Below are positions 15,903-24,163 of a DNA stretch of 64,000 bases, one piece after another. Each line of letters begins with the position of its first letter. Positions within the stretch are counted from its first letter, which is position 1. The translations under genes were made by a program, and so were the position numbers. The notes under the pieces were generated by a model. The model had not been told where the DNA came from. It searched no databases and saw only the letters and a list, made by a program, of their open reading frames with translations. Source of the stretch: CAWFYI01 sp963820105 (GTDB lineage Bacteria > Patescibacteriota > Saccharimonadia > Saccharimonadales > UBA4665); NCBI GenBank assembly GCA_963820105.1, contig CAWFYI010000001.1, positions 620,001-684,000 of the forward strand, in the 5' to 3' direction.

Positions 15903-17021
15903 ATGGAGAGTTTGATGATATTGGGGCGCCAACCCGAGCTGGGGCTGGCCGAGCTGGAAAGTATGTACGGCGCGAGTAAGATCCGGCAGGTCGGAGACAA
16001 AGCGGCCGTGGTCGACATCGACCCCTGTCTGCTGGCGTTCGACAGGCTGGGCGGCAGCGTGAAATTCTGCAAGATTCTGACCGAACTCGACACCACGGAT
16101 TGGGGGAAAATCGAGAGGTTTCTATTGGAGGTCTCCCCCGCCCAGTCCGAAAAGATGCCCGCGGGCAAGATGCGCCTGGGTCTGAGCGTAATCGGACTCG
16201 ATGTAAGCCTGAAGCGACTGGAATCCACCGGCCTGACGCTCAAAAAAGCCATCAAGATAACCGGGCGAAACGTGCGCCTGGTGCCGAATAAATCCCCGGA
16301 GTTGAACGCCGCGCAGATAATCCATAACCAGCTGACCGGCGCTACCGGGTGGGATTTGATCCTACTCCGCGATGAGCGGAAAACGATTATCGCCCAGACG
16401 GTCAAAGTCCAGGATATAGATTCGTACGCCAAACGCGACCGTGACCGTCCCAAGCGCGACGCCAAGGTGGGCATGCTGCCCCCGAAGCTGGCTCAGATCA
16501 TCATCAACCTGGCCGCCGGCGAACTTTCCGGCGAAACGCTCACGGACATTTGTGAAATTCCCGAAGGCCACGAGATACCCCTGCCCCGCCTGGAAAAGAC
16601 TGTGCTCGACCCCTTTTGCGGCACCGGCGTGATACTACAAGAAGCCGCCCTGATGGGTTACGAAGCTTACGGAAGCGACTTGGAACCGCGCATGGTCGAG
16701 TACTGCCAGCAGAACCTGGAATGGCTGGCGGTAAACTTCCGCTTGCCGGCGGTCTGCTGCCGGGTGGAACAAGGCGACGCTACCAGTCACGAATGGAAAC
16801 CGGGCATCGGCTTCGTAGCCAGCGAAACCTATCTGGGCCGGCCGTTCACTTCCCGCCCATCGCCAGAGGTGCTGACCAAGACCGCTGCCGATTGCAATTT
16901 AATCATTAAAAAATTCTTAAAAAATATCGGCCCGGCAGCTCAAGCCCGGCACGCGCCTATGCCTGGCCGTTCCCGCCTGGCAGACCGCGTCCGGAAAATT
17001 CAAAAAGCTACCCCTTATTGA
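15903..17021 (+). CDS. Trm11/UPF0020-like tRNA (guanine-N2) methyltransferase, 3' end frameshifted
   Basis: The open frame gives 372 residues. An N-terminal THUMP-like region is followed by YAKRDRDRPKRDAKVGMLPP and the SAM motif LDPFCGTGVILQEA, typical of Trm11-type enzymes that methylate guanosine in tRNA. The catalytic NPPY region reads ASETYLGRP, which is divergent. After about residue 340 the frame loses sense (PAAQARHAPMPG). Removing one base from CCC (16931-16933) and one from GGG (17038-17040) restores a protein ending in DQLIYYRSDQIVARQL and a stop at 17141-17143, seven bases before rpmA, 412 residues in all. It is either a decayed 3' end or two assembly errors. Confidence 0.75.
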   Translation: MESLMILGRQPELGLAELESMYGASKIRQVGDKAAVVDIDPCLLAFDRLGGSVKFCKILTELDTTDWGKIERFLLEVSPAQSEKMPAGKMRLGLSVIGLDVSLKRLESTGLTLKKAIKITGRNVRLVPNKSPELNAAQIIHNQLTGATGWDLILLRDERKTIIAQTVKVQDIDSYAKRDRDRPKRDAKVGMLPPKLAQIIINLAAGELSGETLTDICEIPEGHEIPLPRLEKTVLDPFCGTGVILQEAALMGYEAYGSDLEPRMVEYCQQNLEWLAVNFRLPAVCCRVEQGDATSHEWKPGIGFVASETYLGRPFTSRPSPEVLTKTAADCNLIIKKFLKNIGPAAQARHAPMPGRSRLADRVRKIQKATPY

Positions 17022-17149
17022 CCAGATGAGCGATCTTGGGCTATAATCAGGTAAGTTTCGAGCATGCAGAGGATGACCAGCTGATTTATTATCGATCAGA
17101 TCAAATCGTTGCCCGCCAGCTCATAGTAATAACGAGGAAGTAGCCTAAT

Positions 17150-17422
17150 ATGTCACATGTCAAAGCCGGTGGTACCGCCAAGAATGTCCGCGACAGCGCC
17201 GGCCGCAGGCTGGGCGTCAAACTGTTCGGCGGCGAGAAAGTCAAAAAGGGCCAGATTGTCGTTCGCCAGTCCGGCATGACCAAACGGCCGGGCAAAGGCA
17301 CCAAAATGAGCCGCGACTACACCATACACGCCGCCAAAGACGGCGTCGTTAATTACGCCAAGCGCCGGGTCCGCCTGTTCAGCGGCAAATCCGTCTCCCG
17401 CACCGAAGTCACCGTAGAATAA
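17150..17422 (+). CDS. rpmA: 50S ribosomal protein bL27
   Basis: A 90-residue protein with the bL27 pattern RDSAGRRLGVKLFGGEKVKKGQIVVRQ, seen as GRRLGVKLFGGE then GQIVVRQSG, and GVVNYAKR near the end. The N-terminus is SHVKAGGTAKNVRDS, lacking the cleaved leader known from Firmicutes. The N-terminal tail reaches the peptidyl-transferase centre. A GAGGAAG Shine-Dalgarno overlaps the restored end of the upstream methyltransferase, so the two are probably co-transcribed. The stop codon lies inside a 17-bp tandem duplication. Confidence 0.9.
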   Translation: MSHVKAGGTAKNVRDSAGRRLGVKLFGGEKVKKGQIVVRQSGMTKRPGKGTKMSRDYTIHAAKDGVVNYAKRRVRLFSGKSVSRTEVTVE

Positions 17423-17441
17423 TCGTCACCGTAGAATAATC
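17408..17441. repeat. Perfect 17-bp tandem duplication over the rpmA stop codon
   Basis: GTCACCGTAGAATAATC occurs twice back to back (17408-17424 and 17425-17441). The first copy encodes the last residues (VTVE) and stop of bL27; the second would encode the same ending again. The protein is not altered because the first stop is kept. This looks like a recent replication slip. Confidence 0.85.
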
Positions 17442-17459
17442 AAAGCCTGGGACGGGGAT

Positions 17460-17885
17460 TTAATCCAAGCCGAGGTGGTGGCGTATGCGCTCCACTACGT
17501 CGGAAATTACAACTTGTGATTTGATCAGATAGTCGTCGGCACCTAACGATTTGGCGCGGTCCTGGTCGCTCTGCTGGCTGAGCGCCGTCAGCATGATGAC
17601 CTTCAGGTTTGCTGTCTCCGGCGTGTTGCGTATGATGTCCAGCACGTCGAAACCGCTGACTTTAGGCATCATTACATCAAGCAGAACCAGGTCCGGATGA
17701 TAGGTCTTGGCATTCGCCAGGGCCTCTTCGCCGTCGGCAACGTGGCGCACGTCGAAACCTTCGGCCTGCAAGCGCGTTATATAAACGTTGGCAAGGGAGC
17801 TATCATCTTCGACCAGCAGGATGCGCTTGGGGTGATTGCCCGGCCCATCAGCCGGAGGAGTGGCAGGTGTCGCTGTCGGTTCCAT
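17460..17885 (-). CDS. Single-domain response regulator (intact CheY-like receiver)
   Basis: A 141-residue protein: a 20-residue Pro/Thr-rich lead followed by a complete receiver domain. All phosphorylation residues are present: acidic triad ILLVEDD (Glu26, Asp27), phosphoacceptor Asp70 in DLVLLDVMMP, Thr100 in IMLTAL and Lys122 in YLIKSQ. There is no output domain, so it must act by protein contact, as CheY or Spo0F do. No kinase gene is adjacent. It contrasts with the degenerate receiver at 10475-10870. It converges on rpmA. Confidence 0.88.
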   Translation of the reverse strand: MEPTATPATPPADGPGNHPKRILLVEDDSSLANVYITRLQAEGFDVRHVADGEEALANAKTYHPDLVLLDVMMPKVSGFDVLDIIRNTPETANLKVIMLTALSQQSDQDRAKSLGADDYLIKSQVVISDVVERIRHHLGLD

Positions 17886-17939
17886 ACAGGTTATGGTAAC
17901 TTACAACTGTCTGGTTGGCAATGATTAGACCCGCTAGGG

Positions 17940-19550
17940 TTAATCTCGTTTTAATAAAGCTTGGATGAAGCCGTTGAACATCGGGTGCGGCCGGCCCGGG
18001 CGGCTCTTGAATTCCGGATGGAATTGGCTGGCCAGGAAGAACGGGTGGCCGATGCCTTCTATTATTTCTACAAGGTCATTGTCGGGATTGATTCCGCTGG
18101 CGCGTATGCCCCATGATTCGAAACGGTCGCGGTAGACGTTGTTGCACTCTCCGCGGTGGCGGTGGCGCTCGACTATCTTGGAAACGCCGTAGACCTTGGC
18201 CGCCAGGCTGCCCTTGCTCAGCACGCAGTTATAATCGCCCAGGCGCATGGTGCCGCCGGTCATCTGTTTGGTTTCCTGGCCGTCCATGGTGGTGATTATC
18301 TGGTCTGGGCTGTCTGGATCAAGTTCGAACGTGGTAGCGCCTTTGATGCCGGCGTTGCGCGCGGCCGCGATCACCGCCATCTGCAAGCCTAAACACAGCC
18401 CCAGATACGGCAGCTTGCTCTTCAGAGCGTACTGCGCGGCCTTGATCTTGCCTTCCAGACTGCGCTGGCCAAAACCGCCGGGTACTACTATGCCGTCGTA
18501 ACCTTTGACCACATCGCTGATATTGGCGCCGGGCGTGTCGAACTTTTCGGCGTCGATCCAGGTTATATCTACCTTGCACTTATTGTTCCAGGCGGCTGAC
18601 TTCAAGGCTTCAAACACGGACATGTAGGTATCGGTGTTATCCATGTATTTCGCCACGAAACCGATTTTCAGCGTCCTGTTGTATTCTGCCGTAGCCATGG
18701 CGACAGTGGCGCGCCATTCCTTCAGCTTCGGCTTGGAAGCCTTCAAGGTCAGGTGCTTGGTTATGACGTCAGCTATTCCGGAATCCTCAAGCGTCAGTGG
18801 AACTTGGTAGATGCTGCGGGCGTTCGGCAGCAGCGCGATAGCCTCTTCGGGTACGCCGCTGAACAGCGCCAGTTTGCGCTTGACCGAGGCGCCGGGCGGG
18901 CGCTCGCTGCGCGCCACCAGTATGTCCGGCGTAACGCCTAATCCGCGCAGCTCGCGCACGGAATTCTGCGCCGGCTTGGTCTTGGTTTCGTTGGATGCGC
19001 TCAGATATGGCAGATACACCACGTGCACGTAGGTGCAGTTTTCCAAACCTACCTTCACGCCAAGTTCGCGGATGGCCTCTATGAACGACAGTGATTCGTA
19101 GTCGCCGACGGTGCCGCCGATTTCTACTATGTGCACATCGTAGCCTTCCCCGGCCTTGATAATCCAGTCCTGGATGGCCCCTGTCAGGTGAGGAATTATT
19201 TGCACGTCGTCACCGCCGAACTTGCCCGCACGCTCGTCCTGTATCAGCTTCAATAAGACCCGCCCAGCCATCAGCGAACTGGCGCTGGTCATTTCTTCGT
19301 CAACAAAGCGTTCATAATGGCCCAAGTCCAGATCGGTCTCGGCACCGTCCTTGGTCACGAAGACCTCGCCGTGCTCGCGCGGGTTCAGCAGCCCGGCGTC
19401 GACGTTCAGATACGGATCGCATTTTTGGAGGTTAACCCGGAGACCCCGGGCCTTTAAGAGGTTGCCGATTGAGGCGGCGGTGATACCCTTCCCTAGTCCG
19501 GAAAGCACGCCACCTGTCACAAACACATACTTAGTAGCTTGTTTCGCCAC
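17940..19550 (-). CDS. pyrG: CTP synthase
   Basis: A 536-residue enzyme of normal length. The N-terminal synthetase domain starts YVFVTGGVLSGLGKGI, with PYLNVDAGLLNPREHGEVF; the C-terminal class I glutamine amidotransferase has GGFGQRSLEGK, nucleophile Cys in YLGLCLGLQ and the His-Glu pair in SQFHPEFKS. It converts UTP to CTP with glutamine as nitrogen donor. The predicted start is GTG with a weak AAGG upstream. Pyrimidine salvage plus PyrG is common in reduced genomes. Confidence 0.96.
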   Translation of the reverse strand: MAKQATKYVFVTGGVLSGLGKGITAASIGNLLKARGLRVNLQKCDPYLNVDAGLLNPREHGEVFVTKDGAETDLDLGHYERFVDEEMTSASSLMAGRVLLKLIQDERAGKFGGDDVQIIPHLTGAIQDWIIKAGEGYDVHIVEIGGTVGDYESLSFIEAIRELGVKVGLENCTYVHVVYLPYLSASNETKTKPAQNSVRELRGLGVTPDILVARSERPPGASVKRKLALFSGVPEEAIALLPNARSIYQVPLTLEDSGIADVITKHLTLKASKPKLKEWRATVAMATAEYNRTLKIGFVAKYMDNTDTYMSVFEALKSAAWNNKCKVDITWIDAEKFDTPGANISDVVKGYDGIVVPGGFGQRSLEGKIKAAQYALKSKLPYLGLCLGLQMAVIAAARNAGIKGATTFELDPDSPDQIITTMDGQETKQMTGGTMRLGDYNCVLSKGSLAAKVYGVSKIVERHRHRGECNNVYRDRFESWGIRASGINPDNDLVEIIEGIGHPFFLASQFHPEFKSRPGRPHPMFNGFIQALLKRD

Positions 19551-19688
19551 CTTATGTACACCTCGCTTACCGGTCTATGCTACCCTATTACTTCCCTGTT
19601 GGCAAGCAGAATTACAGGTAATTCTCATCTGGGAAAACTACCATTCAGTCTGTATTCGTTATATAATACCGATGTAACGGGGAAAACC

Positions 19689-19847
19689 ATGCGCTACGCG
19701 TTCGTCTGTCTGACAATCTTGGTAATCTGGGTGGCCATAATCCTGATGGGCCTGAGCATCAGGCATACCGGCAATGTGCTGGCGCTTTATTACTCCGCAC
19801 TTATCATGACCGTCGGTTTATTCTGGATCGGGTTCAGAACGAGGTAG
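19689..19847 (+). CDS. Small two-helix membrane protein
   Basis: A 52-residue protein starting MRYAFVCLTILVIWVAIILMG; the second helix is ALYYSALIMTVGLFWIGF. The ATG at 19689 has GGGGAAA upstream and a TATAAT box about 21 bases before it. No family recognised. It ends 4 bases before the ABC1 kinase, and a similar tiny membrane protein follows that kinase, so the three probably form one transcript and could form a membrane complex (inference). Confidence 0.55.
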   Translation: MRYAFVCLTILVIWVAIILMGLSIRHTGNVLALYYSALIMTVGLFWIGFRTR

Positions 19848-19851
19848 CCTT

Positions 19852-21333
19852 ATGAACAGTCCAAGGCTGAGAATACTGGTAAGGCTCAGCTGGCAGGTCC
19901 TGCGGCTGCGCTTGAAGGCGCACATCAATACCCAACAGCGCATCAACCGGTTGCTGTTCGAAACGTTCAAGGACCTGGGCGGCATCTACGTGAAGTTCCT
20001 GCAGATACTAGTGCTCGATCACGAGTTTACCAAAGGCTGGAGCAACGCGGAAAAACAGTTCGGCGTCTTCGAGACCGTGCCGTTCGAGGATATAGACATG
20101 CCCGCCCTGCTGAAGGCCGAGATGCCCGATTACGAAAAACATTTCCTGACCATAGATTTAAAGCCTTTCGCCGCCGGATCCTTCGCGCAAGTTTACAAAG
20201 GCGTGCTGCGCGACAATACGCAGGTAGTGCTTAAAGTATTGCGGCCAAGCCTGGTCAAGAACCTGACGTACGACCTGCGCCTGATCGGCTGGATAGTACG
20301 GCTGACCGGCATGATGAACAGATTGGGTGCGGTCGATATGAAGGAATTTTACCGCCAGTTCAGAGCCACCGTGCATTACGAAACGGACTATCGGCGCGAG
20401 GTAAAGAACGCCGAATGGTTCTACGATTACTTCGCCGACAAACCGGACGTGGTCGTACCGAAGACCTACGCGAAACTTTCGGGCGAACACATCATAGTCC
20501 AGGAAATGGTCGGCGGCATCTCGCTGGCCGAGGTGTTACAGGCTCAGGACCACGGCGAGGAGGTTTCGCTGTACGTGTATGATCGGACAGGCTCAAACGT
20601 CTGGACCCAGATGGAAACCTTCGGCACCGAACTGCTCATCGGCATAACTACGGCCGATTTCGTCATCGGCGATCCGCACCCCGGCAACGTCAAGCTCCTG
20701 CCCGGCAACAAGATAGGGCTTATAGACTTCGGCATCGCCGCGGCCGCCCCAGCTAACCGCAAAGGCTTCCTGGGCATACTGAAGGAGTACGAAAAGATTT
20801 ACGCCGGGGACTTTGACGCCGGCACGTTCACCGTCGCCGCGCTGGAATTCTTCGACGAGGAGCTGACGCAGGCGCTGAACGTGGCCGGACGCGTGCTAAC
20901 ACCCTGGGAACCGCGCATGCTGATACAGAAGATCGGCGACGCCGCCAGAAAGGCTTTGGACGATGCCTTGTCCAGCCCCCGGGCGTCCAGCCTGCTCGAC
21001 GACAAGATCATGCTCAAACTGTTCAACGAATCCATCAACGAAAAGAACCGCTTCGGCCTGGCCATCAACCTGGACGCCGCAGACATGCTTAAATCAGCCG
21101 GCACGTGCATCAACGTAATCCGCCGGGTCGGCACCTACGAACAGAACTTTCCCGTCGTGTACAACGGTCTAAGGCGGGCCATCTCTTACGCGGAAGGAAA
21201 CCTGCCCGAAGTCGAACCCACGCCTGAACCGCGGCCCGAATACGCGCTGGAATTCCTGAGCTCCTGGCTGGCTGGCATAGCCGACAGCGACCCATTCCTC
21301 TATAGACAAATAACTGGTACCATAGGCTCATGA
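19852..21333 (+). CDS. ABC1/UbiB/AarF family atypical kinase
   Basis: A 493-residue protein of the ABC1 atypical kinase family. Visible family motifs are the Ala-rich loop AAGSFAQVYKG (in place of the Gly-rich loop), VLKVLRP with the catalytic Lys, the segment HYETDYRREVKNAE, the catalytic loop FVIGDPHPGNVKLL and metal-binding IDFGIAA. In other bacteria UbiB supports ubiquinone synthesis; no quinone genes are in this window and such pathways are generally missing from Patescibacteria, so the role here is unknown. Its C-terminus lacks the usual pair of membrane helices, which may be supplied by the tiny neighbours. Confidence 0.88.
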   Translation: MNSPRLRILVRLSWQVLRLRLKAHINTQQRINRLLFETFKDLGGIYVKFLQILVLDHEFTKGWSNAEKQFGVFETVPFEDIDMPALLKAEMPDYEKHFLTIDLKPFAAGSFAQVYKGVLRDNTQVVLKVLRPSLVKNLTYDLRLIGWIVRLTGMMNRLGAVDMKEFYRQFRATVHYETDYRREVKNAEWFYDYFADKPDVVVPKTYAKLSGEHIIVQEMVGGISLAEVLQAQDHGEEVSLYVYDRTGSNVWTQMETFGTELLIGITTADFVIGDPHPGNVKLLPGNKIGLIDFGIAAAAPANRKGFLGILKEYEKIYAGDFDAGTFTVAALEFFDEELTQALNVAGRVLTPWEPRMLIQKIGDAARKALDDALSSPRASSLLDDKIMLKLFNESINEKNRFGLAINLDAADMLKSAGTCINVIRRVGTYEQNFPVVYNGLRRAISYAEGNLPEVEPTPEPRPEYALEFLSSWLAGIADSDPFLYRQITGTIGS

Positions 21334-21521
21334 GCGATTTCACTAACCTGGTCTTCCAAGTCCGCTACCCATATACTGCCGCGGTCATCGCCATCGTATG
21401 GCTGGGGACTGCCACCCTGCTTGCCATCTCGCCTAATATGCCAGTGGAACAACTGGTCATAATCAACAGCTTCGCCACCATAGTCATCGCCGCCCTCGGT
21501 TTTACCACCCCCAGGCGCTAA
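21330..21521 (+). CDS. Small two-helix membrane protein downstream of ABC1 kinase
   Basis: A 63-residue protein whose ATG overlaps the kinase stop by four bases (ATGA). Two hydrophobic segments: AAVIAIVWLGTATLLAI and LVIINSFATIVIAALGF, separated by PNMPVEQ. No family recognised. Tight coupling to the ABC1 kinase suggests a membrane anchor or regulator for it; this is inference from position. It converges on ctpA with a 3-base gap. Confidence 0.6.
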   Translation: MSDFTNLVFQVRYPYTAAVIAIVWLGTATLLAISPNMPVEQLVIINSFATIVIAALGFTTPRR

Positions 21522-21524
21522 CGT

Positions 21525-22793
21525 TTATTTGTTCAGGTAGGCTTCGGCGGCTTTCAGCTGGGTGTCGTTGCCGGCTTTGATGTCGGCATCGGTCAGTTTG
21601 ACGGCCTTGTCGGGTTTTATGCCCTTGTGGTTGATGTTCTGGCCGTCCGGACGGTACCAGCTGGCCACCGTGACCTTGAGCTGGGAACCGTCGCCGAAGT
21701 TTATCAATTGCTGGACCACTCCCTTGCCATAGCTCTTCTGGCCGATCAGGTAGGCCGCGTGTTGATCGTGCAAAGCGCCGGCGGTAATCTCCGAGGCGGA
21801 GGCGCTGCCGTCATTTATCAGCACCACTGTTGGTATGCCGTGCAGCTTGCCGCCGCCTGGTAGGGCGCTGTAGCTATTGACCACTTCCTGGCCCCGCTTT
21901 TCTTGTAATATCAGCTGGTCCTGCGGCAGCCACAGGCTGGAAACGTGCACGGCGGCGTCCAGCAGACCGCCCGGATCATCGCGCAGGTCCAGGATTATGC
22001 CCTTGACGTGTTTGCTTTGGAAGTCATTAGCCGCCTTCCGCGCCAGATCAGCGGTGTCATCGCTGAAGTCGGAAATCTGCATGTAGCCGATGTTGCCGCT
22101 CAGGATCTTGGTTTTCACGCTGGGCAGCTTGATGTCGTCGCGCGTGATGGTGAAATCAAGCGTCTGCGAATGGTCGCGGACGACTTGCAAGGTTACTTTG
22201 GTTCCCTTTTTGCCGCGGATGCGGCTGACGGCGTCCTCTATGGACAGCCCACTGGTGCTCTTGCCGTTAATCTCGGTAATCAGGTCGCCGGCCTTCATGC
22301 CGGCTTTCTCTGCCGGTTGGCCGGCCAGGGGCGCTATAACCTCCAGGTTCTTATCCTTGTCCTGGCCCAGCTGGGCGCCGATGCCGCTGAAGGAGTTGTT
22401 CAGTTCGTCGTTGAAAGAACGGGCTTCCTTGGGTGTGAAATACACCGTGTACGGATCGTGCGTAGACTCCGCCAAACCGTGTTTCAGGCCGTCTTCCAGC
22501 TGGGATTCGCTAAGTTTGCCGTCATAATTGTCAATTAGCGACCTGTACACCTGGTTGACCGTGGTGTAATCAAGCTTGGCGGGCAGGCCCCTAGACAGCG
22601 GCTGGTTCGTCCATGGCAGATTGACGTTTATGCGGCCGTCGCCCACGGCCTGGCCCAGGAAGAAGACCAGTATCAGCACCAGCAAGCCGGCGGCGCCTTT
22701 CAACGGCTTCCTCGCCCGCCGCCTGGGCGGACGGGCATTCGCCTGCCCTGGCACCGGGCGGCGGCCGGGTACTTCGTTACTCTCCTGATGCAT
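21525..22793 (-). CDS. ctpA: C-terminal processing peptidase, S41 family
   Basis: A 422-residue protein: cytosolic Pro/Arg-rich tail, membrane helix (about 35-55), a PDZ domain (GIGAQLGQD to VTLQVVRDH) and the S41 catalytic domain. The nucleophile Ser is in NDGSASASEI and the general base Lys in GQKSYGKGVVQ. It cleaves exported proteins near their C-termini. A TATAAT box (22801-22806) is seven bases before ATG, so the mRNA is probably leaderless. Palindrome site 2 lies 65 bases upstream. Confidence 0.93.
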   Translation of the reverse strand: MHQESNEVPGRRPVPGQANARPPRRRARKPLKGAAGLLVLILVFFLGQAVGDGRINVNLPWTNQPLSRGLPAKLDYTTVNQVYRSLIDNYDGKLSESQLEDGLKHGLAESTHDPYTVYFTPKEARSFNDELNNSFSGIGAQLGQDKDKNLEVIAPLAGQPAEKAGMKAGDLITEINGKSTSGLSIEDAVSRIRGKKGTKVTLQVVRDHSQTLDFTITRDDIKLPSVKTKILSGNIGYMQISDFSDDTADLARKAANDFQSKHVKGIILDLRDDPGGLLDAAVHVSSLWLPQDQLILQEKRGQEVVNSYSALPGGGKLHGIPTVVLINDGSASASEITAGALHDQHAAYLIGQKSYGKGVVQQLINFGDGSQLKVTVASWYRPDGQNINHKGIKPDKAVKLTDADIKAGNDTQLKAAEAYLNK

Positions 22794-22857
22794 TAGCGTT
22801 ATTATAACGGCTAGGGCACCTGCATGCCACCTAATTTATTATTGCTTGTATTCGGAC

Positions 22858-22896
22858 TAGTACGTTTTGCGCACAAAACGTACGCAAAACGTACTA
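22858..22896. repeat. Palindrome family P, site 2
   Basis: A perfect 14-bp inverted repeat, TAGTACGTTTTGCG and CGCAAAACGTACTA, around an 11-base spacer CACAAAACGTA that itself repeats part of the arm. It lies between the CHAP gene stop (22928) and the ctpA promoter. It lacks a T-tract, so it is not a typical intrinsic terminator. Confidence 0.85.
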
Positions 22897-22927
22897 ACCC
22901 ACACCCTCCGCGGAAACAATGACAAAT

Positions 22928-24064
22928 CTAGAAGTGCAAAAAGTACAGGCCGGATTCACTGATGGTAGCAGTGGAATAACGGCCGTCCAGATTGACGTTG
23001 TACTGGCTGATGTTGGCGGTTCCGTCGCCGTTCACGCTTTCCACGTACATGGCATGGCCGAAGGCGCCCCGGGTACTGATTGCGACGTCACCGGCGCGGG
23101 CGCCGCCGCCGTAGCTCGTTGCTATGCCGGCAGCCTGGGCGTTACCCGGCCACTGATTGGCATTGCCATGACCGCCCCAGTAAGGCATGTAGCGGCCGGA
23201 GGCGGCTACCCGGAAGGCCGTGTAGCTGACACACTCGCGGTTATACATGCCCCATGAGTCGATAAGGGAATCCTGCGGCGCGTTGCACCATTTGGACGGG
23301 TAGCCGCCTCCGCAGGTCGGACCGGTACCGGGCGCGCCCCCGGTGCTACCGGCGAAACGGGCGTTGGCTGCGATCTGCTGGCGGCGAAGCTCGGTTATTT
23401 TCGAGCTATTCTGGGCTATGGTCTGGTTATAGTTGGCCTGCTGGGATTCGTTGTATGACAGAAGCTGCTGCTGTTGGGACTGGGCGCCAGCCAGTTGGGC
23501 GTTCTGGGCCTTTTCGCTTACCAGCAGATGGTCGAGTTCGGCCTTCTGCTTCTGCAGCTGTTCCTGCAAGGCGGCTATCTCCTTGATGGTAGAGTCTATC
23601 TTGTTCTGGACGGAGGTACGGTATTCTTCCTTGTCGACGTAGTCGCTGAGGTTCTTGCTGGTGGCCAGTTCCTCGATTGTGCTGAGCTGGCCGTCGATGT
23701 ACATGGTTCTGATGTCTTCGCCCAGGTATCCCTTCTGCACAGTTATCTTGTTCTGGTCATCGGTAATCTGTTGCTGCAGACTTGCCTGCTTGGCTTCGTT
23801 GGCTGCTATCTGGGCCTGGTATTGGTCGATTTGGGCCTGGTACTGCGCTATCTGGTCCTGGTAGCTGCCGGCCTGGCTCTCGAGCCCATTGACTATGCCG
23901 GACCGCGCGGAGCTATCGGCGCTGAGAACTTTGATTTGCTCATCATATTTGTCCGCGTTCACCCGGACCACGGCCGCGCCGCCCACCAGGGCTACGAGTA
24001 CGAGCGCGGCCGCGATGGTACGCAAATTATAAAACCGGTTTAATATTTCTTTTTGTTTTGGCAT
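22928..24064 (-). CDS. Secreted peptidoglycan hydrolase, coiled coil plus CHAP domain (PcsB-like)
   Basis: The start is ATG 24064, since an extended -10 (TGATATAAT) lies just upstream and a TTG at 24112 would precede transcription start. The 378-residue protein has a signal or anchor helix (about 16-36), a long Gln/Ala-rich coiled coil (about 40-240) and a C-terminal CHAP domain with nucleophile Cys in NRECVSYTAF and His in GAFGHAMYV. This matches PcsB-type hydrolases, which FtsEX activates at the division septum in streptococci. It lies directly after ftsE-ftsX, in line with that partnership. Confidence 0.85.
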   Translation of the reverse strand: MPKQKEILNRFYNLRTIAAALVLVALVGGAAVVRVNADKYDEQIKVLSADSSARSGIVNGLESQAGSYQDQIAQYQAQIDQYQAQIAANEAKQASLQQQITDDQNKITVQKGYLGEDIRTMYIDGQLSTIEELATSKNLSDYVDKEEYRTSVQNKIDSTIKEIAALQEQLQKQKAELDHLLVSEKAQNAQLAGAQSQQQQLLSYNESQQANYNQTIAQNSSKITELRRQQIAANARFAGSTGGAPGTGPTCGGGYPSKWCNAPQDSLIDSWGMYNRECVSYTAFRVAASGRYMPYWGGHGNANQWPGNAQAAGIATSYGGGARAGDVAISTRGAFGHAMYVESVNGDGTANISQYNVNLDGRYSTATISESGLYFLHF

Positions 24065-24092
24065 ATTTTTTGTTTTATTTATGCTAGTGCTA

Positions 24093-24101
24093 ATTATATC
24101 A
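24093..24101 (-). promoter_or_regulatory. Extended -10 promoter of the CHAP hydrolase gene
   Basis: Minus-strand TGATATAAT, an extended -10 (TGnTATAAT). Transcription would start near 24086, which excludes the upstream in-frame TTG at 24112 and leaves a 20-nt leader before ATG 24064. It gives the hydrolase its own promoter downstream of ftsX. Confidence 0.6.
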
Positions 24102-24163
24102 TATAGAATCAAGTGCCCACCCCCTTTTCATTCACGAGGTTATAAATATTAAACTGTTATCTG

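Noticed and set aside
16921..17143. Programmed frameshifting in the Trm11-like gene.
   Set aside because: Two separate +1 shifts would be needed and neither site looks like a known slip sequence; error or decay is simpler.
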